Shown here in pieces: positions 7,123 to 11,238 of a DNA stretch of 11,238 bases. Each line of letters starts with the position of its first letter. The stretch's first letter is position 1. The notes under the pieces were generated by a model. That model had not been told where the DNA came from. It saw only the letters and a list, made by a program, of their open reading frames with translations, and searched no databases. This DNA is from Hyphomonas sp. (GTDB lineage: Bacteria; Pseudomonadota; Alphaproteobacteria; Caulobacterales; Hyphomonadaceae): NCBI GenBank assembly GCA_003486945.1, contig DNFL01000243.1, positions 3,829 to 15,066 on the forward strand. The letters are read 5' to 3'. Position numbers and translations under genes: made by a program.

Positions 7123-8253
7123 CTAGGCGGCGAGGGTCGCGACATGTTCCGCAATCGACAGGGACGAGGTTAATCCGGGGCTTTCGATGCCCAGAAGGTT
7201 GATCAGGCCGGCGCTGCCATGGGTTTCTGGGCCCTCGATGCGGAAATCGCCCGAGGGGGCGCCTTCAGGCACCAGTTTGGGCCGCACGCCGGCATAATCG
7301 GGGCTCAGCCGCTCCAGCGTCAGGCCGGGCCAGTAGCGGGTGACTTCGGAATGGAACAGCTTCGCCCGCGACGGGTCCACCCGGTAATCGAATGGCGGGC
7401 GGGCCTCATCGGGCAGCCATTCGGCGTCCGGGCCCACCTTGCCGCGCCCGGCGAGATCGATGGTCAAGTGCAGGCCGAGGCTGGAGGTCGTTGGCATTGG
7501 GTAGATCAGGCGCGAGAAGGGGGTGTGGCCCTGGATGGTGAAATAACTGCCCTCCACATAGTGCGGGGCCGGCAGGTGGGCGGTGTGTGGCCCCTCGATC
7601 AGCGCGGCGACGCGGATGGCATCATGCCCGGCCGCGTTCACCACCGTGCGGGCAAGGATCGTCGCCGGGTTCGCGCCGCCGGTCTCGAGGCGCACGCGGC
7701 CTGCCTCGACCGCGCCGGAAATCAGCGGCGTGCCAAAGGCGATGGAGCCGCCCGCGTCTTCCAACTCGCCCTGCAGGGCCAGGAAATAGGCATGGCTGTC
7801 GAAGATGCCGGAGACCGGCGAGACGATGGCGCCGGACACGTTCGGGCTCAGCGCGGGCTCGATTTTCCGCGCCGCTGCCCCATCAATCAGGCTCAGTTGC
7901 TCGACGCCGTTATCCTCCGCGCGGGCGAGGATGCGCGAGAGTTCCGCCGCCTCCACCTCGCCCACCGACACGACCAGCTTGCCGCATCGCTTCACCGTGA
8001 TCGCGTGCGCATCAAGATAGTTATACAGCATCCGCCGCCCCGCCACGCAGTGGCGCGCCTTCAGCGAACCCTTCGCATAGTAGAGCCCGGCATGGATCAC
8101 TTCCGAATTGCGCGAAGACGTATGCATGGCGATCTGCTCTTCGGTCTCTAGCACGATCACCTCGCGCCCCGCCCGGGCCAGCGCGCGCGCCGAAGCAAGG
8201 CCGATCACGCCCGCACCGATCACCACCACATCCGCTTCGAAACTGTCCGCCAT
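7123..8253 (-). CDS. FAD-dependent oxidoreductase, L-2-hydroxyglutarate oxidase/dehydrogenase type
   Basis: This is a 376-residue DAO-superfamily flavoenzyme. The Rossmann FAD motif GAGVIG is at residues 13-18, with the ribose-binding acidic residue E36 at the end of the second strand. SSRNSEVIHAGLYY (46-59) followed by GSLKARHC is the signature region of the LhgO/L2HGDH group. LGLHLTIDLAGRGKVGP (259-275) matches its substrate-domain segment. The C-terminal GIESPGLTSS (355-364) closes the FAD site. The group oxidises L-2-hydroxyglutarate to 2-oxoglutarate, passing electrons to quinone or oxygen. There is no csiD, gabD or glutarate gene beside it, so the substrate is inferred from sequence likeness only and a related 2-hydroxy acid is possible. 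No signal peptide or membrane helix is seen. The ATG at 8253 has only a weak purine-rich site (GGCGGGCAGAG) just before it. It is divergent from the TPR gene with 59 bp between. Confidence 0.9.
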   Translation of the reverse strand: MADSFEADVVVIGAGVIGLASARALARAGREVIVLETEEQIAMHTSSRNSEVIHAGLYYAKGSLKARHCVAGRRMLYNYLDAHAITVKRCGKLVVSVGEVEAAELSRILARAEDNGVEQLSLIDGAAARKIEPALSPNVSGAIVSPVSGIFDSHAYFLALQGELEDAGGSIAFGTPLISGAVEAGRVRLETGGANPATILARTVVNAAGHDAIRVAALIEGPHTAHLPAPHYVEGSYFTIQGHTPFSRLIYPMPTTSSLGLHLTIDLAGRGKVGPDAEWLPDEARPPFDYRVDPSRAKLFHSEVTRYWPGLTLERLSPDYAGVRPKLVPEGAPSGDFRIEGPETHGSAGLINLLGIESPGLTSSLSIAEHVATLAA

Positions 8254-8312
8254 CTCTGCCCGCCTCTGAACCCTCTCGCCGAAGGGCCTGCTTCGATCTA
8301 CTATCAGGGCAG

Positions 8313-9077
8313 ATGAGTGCGCGCAGCCTGATTCTGACGGGTCTCTTCATCCTTGGGGCCATGCCTGCCGCGGCAGATGTCGCGAGCGCAGACGCTGCCT
8401 TTCGTGCCGGAAAATACGAGCTGGCGCTGCAGGAAGCGGCAGGCGTGGCGAGCGCCGATGCCTTTGCCCTGACCGCGCGCACCCTGCTTGCCAAGGCGAT
8501 GTGCGGCGACCGGGAGCCTTCGCGCGCCATTCTGGAGGATGCGGTCGCGGCTGCCGACGCGGCCCTGAAGCTTGATCCGGACCATGAGGAAGGCCGCCTG
8601 CAGAAGGCCATTGCCCTGTCGCTGATGCTGCGCCCGATGAGCCTCAATGAGGCGAGCGATACCGGCTATGGCCCGAAGGCCAGGGCGCTGGCGGAAAGCG
8701 TGCTGGCGGATGATCCGCGCAATCACTATGCGCTCGGCTTCCTCGCCGTCTGGCATGTCGAAGTGCACCGGCGCGGCGGCTCGCTCGGCGCGATGGTGTT
8801 GGGAGCGAGCCTTAAGACCGCGCGCGCGAACTATGCCGAAGCCGTGCGCCTTGCCCCGAACGATGCCGGCCTGCGCTGGCAATGGGCCCGCGCGCTCGCG
8901 GCGTATGACGCGAAGAAATACCGCACTGAAATCGAAACCGAACTCAAGGCTGCACTGGCGATTGATCCGCAGACGGAGCTTGACCGCGTCATGCAGGGCA
9001 GGGCCGGCGCGCTGCTTGGCGTGGTGAAATCAGCGAAGACGCGCGAGATCGAACGGTTGGCGCAGGGAATGTTCTGA
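8313..9077 (+). CDS. Secreted TPR-like repeat protein, function unknown
   Basis: This 254-residue protein has a short signal peptide (residues 1-21, cleavage after PAAA, before D22), so it is probably periplasmic. The rest is alpha-helical with TPR-like repeats: AFRAGKYELALQEA (29-42), AVAAADAALKLDPDHEEGRL (77-96), ALAESVLADDPRNHYALG (125-142), ARANYAEAVRLAPNDAGLRW (170-189) and ELKAALAIDP (210-219). A central segment with GGSLGAMVLGAS (155-166) breaks the repeats and resembles the loop seen in RMDN-like TPR proteins, though that likeness is from memory and weak. No catalytic motif is visible; a scaffold or protein-binding role is typical of TPR folds. The ATG at 8313 follows AGGGCAG closely. 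TACTAT at 8299-8304 could be a -10 only if the message is almost leaderless. It is tail to tail, 8 bp apart, with the TetR gene. Confidence 0.82.
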   Translation: MSARSLILTGLFILGAMPAAADVASADAAFRAGKYELALQEAAGVASADAFALTARTLLAKAMCGDREPSRAILEDAVAAADAALKLDPDHEEGRLQKAIALSLMLRPMSLNEASDTGYGPKARALAESVLADDPRNHYALGFLAVWHVEVHRRGGSLGAMVLGASLKTARANYAEAVRLAPNDAGLRWQWARALAAYDAKKYRTEIETELKAALAIDPQTELDRVMQGRAGALLGVVKSAKTREIERLAQGMF

Positions 9078-9089
9078 CTCCTCCGTCAG
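9074..9089. other. Small inverted repeat spanning two convergent stop codons
   Basis: CTGAC (9074-9078) and GTCAG (9085-9089) are exact reverse complements around six bases. They contain the TGA of the TPR gene and the TGA of tetR. It could act as a weak bidirectional end signal, but the stem is short and there is no T-tract on either side. The symmetry may simply follow from two TGA stops facing each other. Confidence 0.25.
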
Positions 9090-9712
9090 GTGCCTTCGAA
9101 CACAGTGCGCACAAAGCCGCGATACAGCAGAAGCTGCTGTGCCAGCTTTGAAGGGTCCTTCAGCGATCGCGACAGGATGATGCCGCCATCCGCCAGCGCC
9201 GAGAACATGTCCGCAAGGGCTTCGAAGTCGACGTCTACCTTCGGGGGATATTTCGCGGCGATCCGGTCAAGCCGTCCACGCATCACGCGGCGCCAGGTCA
9301 GGTGTCCGCCAGCGCAGAGATCGCGCACGTCCTGGCTGAACAGCTGTTCCTGATAGCAGCAAGAAGCGACGATACAGCCGGGATGGCCGTTCGGCAGGTC
9401 TGCGAGCCGCTCCGCAAGGAGCTTTAGGAAAATCAGGAAGCTGTGCAGCGGATCTTCACTGAGACTGTCTGCTTGGGCGAAGACTTCGTCCAGTAGGCTG
9501 ACTTCATCATGGATGTAGCGCTCGACCAGCGCCTTCGCGAGATCGTTCTTGTCCTTGAAGTGATAGAAGAAGCCGGACTTGGTGATGCCGGCTTCGGTGA
9601 TGATCTCTTCTATGGATGTCGCGCTGAAGCCTTTTTCGAGAACCGAAGCTTGCGCGATGTCCATCAGCCGCAAGCGTGTCTGCTCGCCCTTGCTGACAAT
9701 CTGGATCGTCAT
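9086..9712 (-). CDS. TetR/AcrR family transcriptional regulator
   Basis: This 208-residue one-component regulator is the usual TetR length. The N-terminal DNA-binding domain has its helix-turn-helix around residues 33-52 (SIEEIITEAGITKSGFFYHF), followed by the usual KDKNDLAKALVERY helix. The C-terminal ligand and dimer domain (about 65-205) is helical. It contains PGCIVASCCYQEQL with cysteines 113, 118 and 119, plus C133, in the region where some TetR proteins such as NemR use cysteine sensing; that use here is only a suggestion. The ATG at 9712 has a weak upstream site (GGGTAA). It is divergent from the TTC38-type gene with 228 bp between. TetR proteins commonly repress themselves and a divergent neighbour, so that gene is the first candidate target. 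The ligand is unknown. Confidence 0.93.
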   Translation of the reverse strand: MTIQIVSKGEQTRLRLMDIAQASVLEKGFSATSIEEIITEAGITKSGFFYHFKDKNDLAKALVERYIHDEVSLLDEVFAQADSLSEDPLHSFLIFLKLLAERLADLPNGHPGCIVASCCYQEQLFSQDVRDLCAGGHLTWRRVMRGRLDRIAAKYPPKVDVDFEALADMFSALADGGIILSRSLKDPSKLAQQLLLYRGFVRTVFEGT

Positions 9713-9722
9713 CGGATTACCC

Positions 9723-9746
9723 TACCGCTGGTACTTTACCTCTGGT
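9723..9746. promoter_or_regulatory. Paired near-palindromic 10-mers, candidate TetR operator
   Basis: TACCgCTGGT (9723-9732) and TACCtCTGGT (9737-9746) differ at one base and are 14 bp apart start to start. Each is itself partly palindromic (ACC-N3-GGT). They lie 11-34 bp upstream of the tetR start, where an autoregulatory operator would block transcription or translation start. The repeat is read directly from the sequence; binding by the adjacent TetR protein is inferred from position and symmetry. Confidence 0.5.
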
Positions 9747-9788
9747 GCAGATGTGTGGCGCCGGAGTGCGGCAGATTCAAGGAGTTCG

Positions 9789-9814
9789 TTCAATTTATCC
9801 GGCAAGGTATTGAA
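9789..9814. promoter_or_regulatory. Inverted repeat enclosing the first copy of an 11-bp direct repeat
   Basis: TTCAAT (9789-9794) and ATTGAA (9809-9814) are exact inverted 6-bp arms. Between them lies TATCCGGCAAG (9796-9806), repeated exactly at 9887-9897. It is placed about 130-150 bp upstream of the TTC38-type gene. TTGAAA at 9810-9815 could serve as a -35, but no good -10 follows at 17 bases. A protein-binding site is the simplest reading. Confidence 0.35.
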
Positions 9815-9886
9815 AGCTCAGCATAAAAACTTTTCTCAGAATCCGTACCACGCGACTTCTATTGATGGCCGCCGCCGCCCGGTAGG

Positions 9887-9897
9887 TATCCGGCAAG
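9887..9897. repeat. Second copy of the 11-bp direct repeat
   Basis: TATCCGGCAAG occurs here and at 9796-9806, 91 bp apart in the same orientation. This copy ends 43 bp before the TTC38-type start codon and lacks the TTCAAT/ATTGAA arms of the first copy. An exact 11-mer twice within 228 bp is unlikely by chance, although the GC-rich core reduces that argument. Confidence 0.4.
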
Positions 9898-9940
9898 CCA
9901 GCTCCTCCCGCTGGATGCCAAATATCCAAGGAAACCTGCC

Positions 9941-11196
9941 ATGTTGAAAGACCGTTACGGAAACACCGTTTCCACCACTTCTCGCGCCGCACTGGCGCAC
10001 TATGATGAAGCGCTCGGACTGATCCATCTGTATCGAGGCGATCCCGTTGCAGCGCTCGACGCTGCGCTCGCGGAAGACCCGGACTTCGGAAGTGCGTGGG
10101 CGGCTCGCGCCGGCCTGCTTGTGCAGCAAACGGACAATGCTTACCGCGAAGAAGTCGAGCGCAGCCTGCGCGCTGGCGCCGAAGCGATCCTGACTGAACG
10201 CGATCAGGCGCATCTTGCCGCGGCCGCAGACTGGCATGATGGCCGCACGATGGATGGGACTCGGCGCTTGCATGTCGTCGCCCGCGAAAACCCGCGTGAT
10301 GTGCTCGCCGTCCAGTTCGCACATACAGGCTGCTTCTTCCTCGGCATGCAGACGGAACTGCGCGATGGTCCGTTGCAGGCACTGCGCGCGTTTGATCGCG
10401 GCCACGATGGTTATGGCGTGCTGCTCGGCATGGCGGCTTTCGGGCTGGAAGAGTGCGGCGATTTCTTCCGTGCCGAGACGTTCGGCAGGGAAGCGGTGGC
10501 GATTGACCCGCGGGACGGCTGGGTCGTCCACGCTGTCGCGCACGTCAATGAAATGCGCGGCGACCTCGAAGCGGGTATCCCGTGGCTTGCCGACAACGCG
10601 AACCATTGGGCGCCTGAAAGCGGCTTCGCCTATCACAACTGGTGGCACCTGGCGCTGCTCTATCTCGATGCGGGTAACACGGACGAAGTGCTGAAACTCT
10701 ACGACCAGCGCGTCCGGCCCAATCCGGCCTCAAGCGTTGTGCTGGAAGGAATCGATGCCTCCGCGCTGCTGTGGCGTCTGCATCTCGAAGGCATTGATGT
10801 CGGCAGCCGGTTCCAGCCGCTCGCGGCAGCCTGGGAGCGCTGCGCGGAAGACGCCTTCTATGCGTTCAATGACCTACACGCGCTGATGGCCTTCCTCGGC
10901 GCCGGCCGCGGCGATCTTGCGGAGCGGACTCTGAAGGCCATGCGCCGTGCTATCTCGGTCGAAGGCTACAATGCCTATATCTCACGCGAGGTCGGTATTC
11001 CGCTTGCGGAGGGATTCCTCGCCTATGCCAGCGGCAGGTATGCTGAGGCTGCGGCGAAAATTCTCGCGGTTCGCGGCATTGCCCAGCGCTTTGGCGGCAG
11101 TCATGCGCAGCGGGATATCCTGACGCTGACCGCGCTGCACGCCGCCCTGCGCGGCGGGCTGACCGCGACGGCCGACGCGCTTTGCGAGGAGCGCCT
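9941..11196 (+). CDS. TTC38-type tetratricopeptide repeat protein (3' end cut off)
   Basis: This is an alpha-solenoid protein of the TTC38 family, whose molecular role is not established. About 418 residues are genomic. Recognisable blocks are ALGLIHLYRGDPVAALDAAL (25-44), a helical stretch ending at FGREAVAIDPRDGWVVHAV (181-199), HAVAHVNEMRG (197-207), HNWWHLALLYLDAG (232-245), DASALLWRLHLEG (272-284), FNDLHALMAF (309-318) and GGSHAQRDILTLTALHAA (385-402). The histidine blocks (H197/H201, H232/H236, H313, H388) are family hallmarks. No signal peptide is present, so it is likely cytoplasmic. AAGGAA at 9928-9933 is well placed for the ATG at 9941. The frame seems to end at a TAG at 11216-11218, but that lies in adapter sequence; the last true base is about 11196, and perhaps 30-50 C-terminal residues are missing. 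It is divergent from tetR, which may control it. Confidence 0.9.
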
Positions 11197-11238
11197 AGAT
11201 CGGAAGAGCGTCGGGTAGAGAAAGAGGGGAGATCTCGG
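11197..11238. other. Illumina TruSeq adapter left on the contig end (not genomic)
   Basis: The last 42 bases begin AGATCGGAAGAGCGTCG and end AGATCTCGG. Aligned without gaps to the TruSeq universal adapter reverse complement as I remember it, 38 of 42 positions agree; the four differences are at 11214, 11219, 11227 and 11229, as expected of low-quality read ends. Read in the frame of the upstream gene it gives the spurious tail DRKSVG and a false stop. It marks the true end of the assembled contig and should be trimmed. Confidence 0.96.

Noticed and set aside
7219..8151. 310-residue open frame opposite the FAD oxidoreductase, and a similar one at 4715-5761 opposite the patatin gene
   Set aside because: Both lie wholly inside clearly identified genes on the other strand and read as arginine- and alanine-rich filler. 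GC-rich codon bias explains their openness.
1..11238. A novel defence or mobile system in the window
   Set aside because: Every sizeable gene is a chromosomal family (repair, protease, kinase, lipase, oxidoreductase, TPR, TetR). No nuclease-effector pairs, transposases, CRISPR repeats or reverse transcriptases are seen.

Overview
The window is a GC-rich (roughly two-thirds GC by eye) stretch of ordinary bacterial chromosome. It most resembles an alphaproteobacterium, possibly of the Hyphomonadaceae/Caulobacterales kind. The basis is codon use, a stand-alone ClpP paralogue beside a cytoplasmic hybrid histidine kinase, the tRNA style and the protein families present. That placement is inference; no rRNA or other marker settles it. 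I see no CRISPR array, insertion sequence, phage gene, toxin-antitoxin pair or recognisable defence locus.

Left part (1-4681). The window opens inside recQ, just after its DEAH region, and reads through the second helicase lobe, the four-cysteine zinc site and the HRDC domain. Tail to tail with recQ is a six-helix inner-membrane protein of unknown function with acidic and histidine residues in or next to its helices. It is divergent from a ClpP-family peptidase, and the 231-bp region between them carries an AT-rich perfect 15-bp palindrome just upstream of the membrane-protein gene. The ClpP paralogue is followed on the same strand by a soluble hybrid histidine kinase (CBS-like input, HisKA, HATPase, receiver). 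A perfect 9-bp hairpin lies between those two genes.

Middle part (4682-8253, all minus strand). A 740-residue patatin-like phospholipase fused to a POTRA and an Omp85-type barrel (type Vd autotransporter layout, as in PlpD) converges on the kinase gene with directly abutting stop codons. Upstream of it are a tRNA with CAU anticodon and encoded CCA, with a plausible promoter of its own, and an FAD-dependent oxidoreductase of the L-2-hydroxyglutarate oxidase type.

Right part (8254-11238). A secreted TPR-like protein is divergent from the oxidoreductase and converges on a TetR-family regulator. The regulator is divergent from a TTC38-type TPR protein. The 228 bp between the regulator and the TTC38 gene hold a pair of near-palindromic 10-mers next to the tetR start and an 11-bp direct repeat nearer the TTC38 gene. 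This divergent pair is the most likely local regulatory unit. The last 42 bases (11197-11238) are not genomic: they match the Illumina TruSeq adapter at 38 of 42 positions, so the TTC38 gene is cut off at 11196 and its apparent stop codon is an artefact.

I do not find a convincing new multi-gene system. The most worthwhile unknowns are the six-helix membrane protein, the TTC38 protein with its conserved histidines, and the operator-like repeats.
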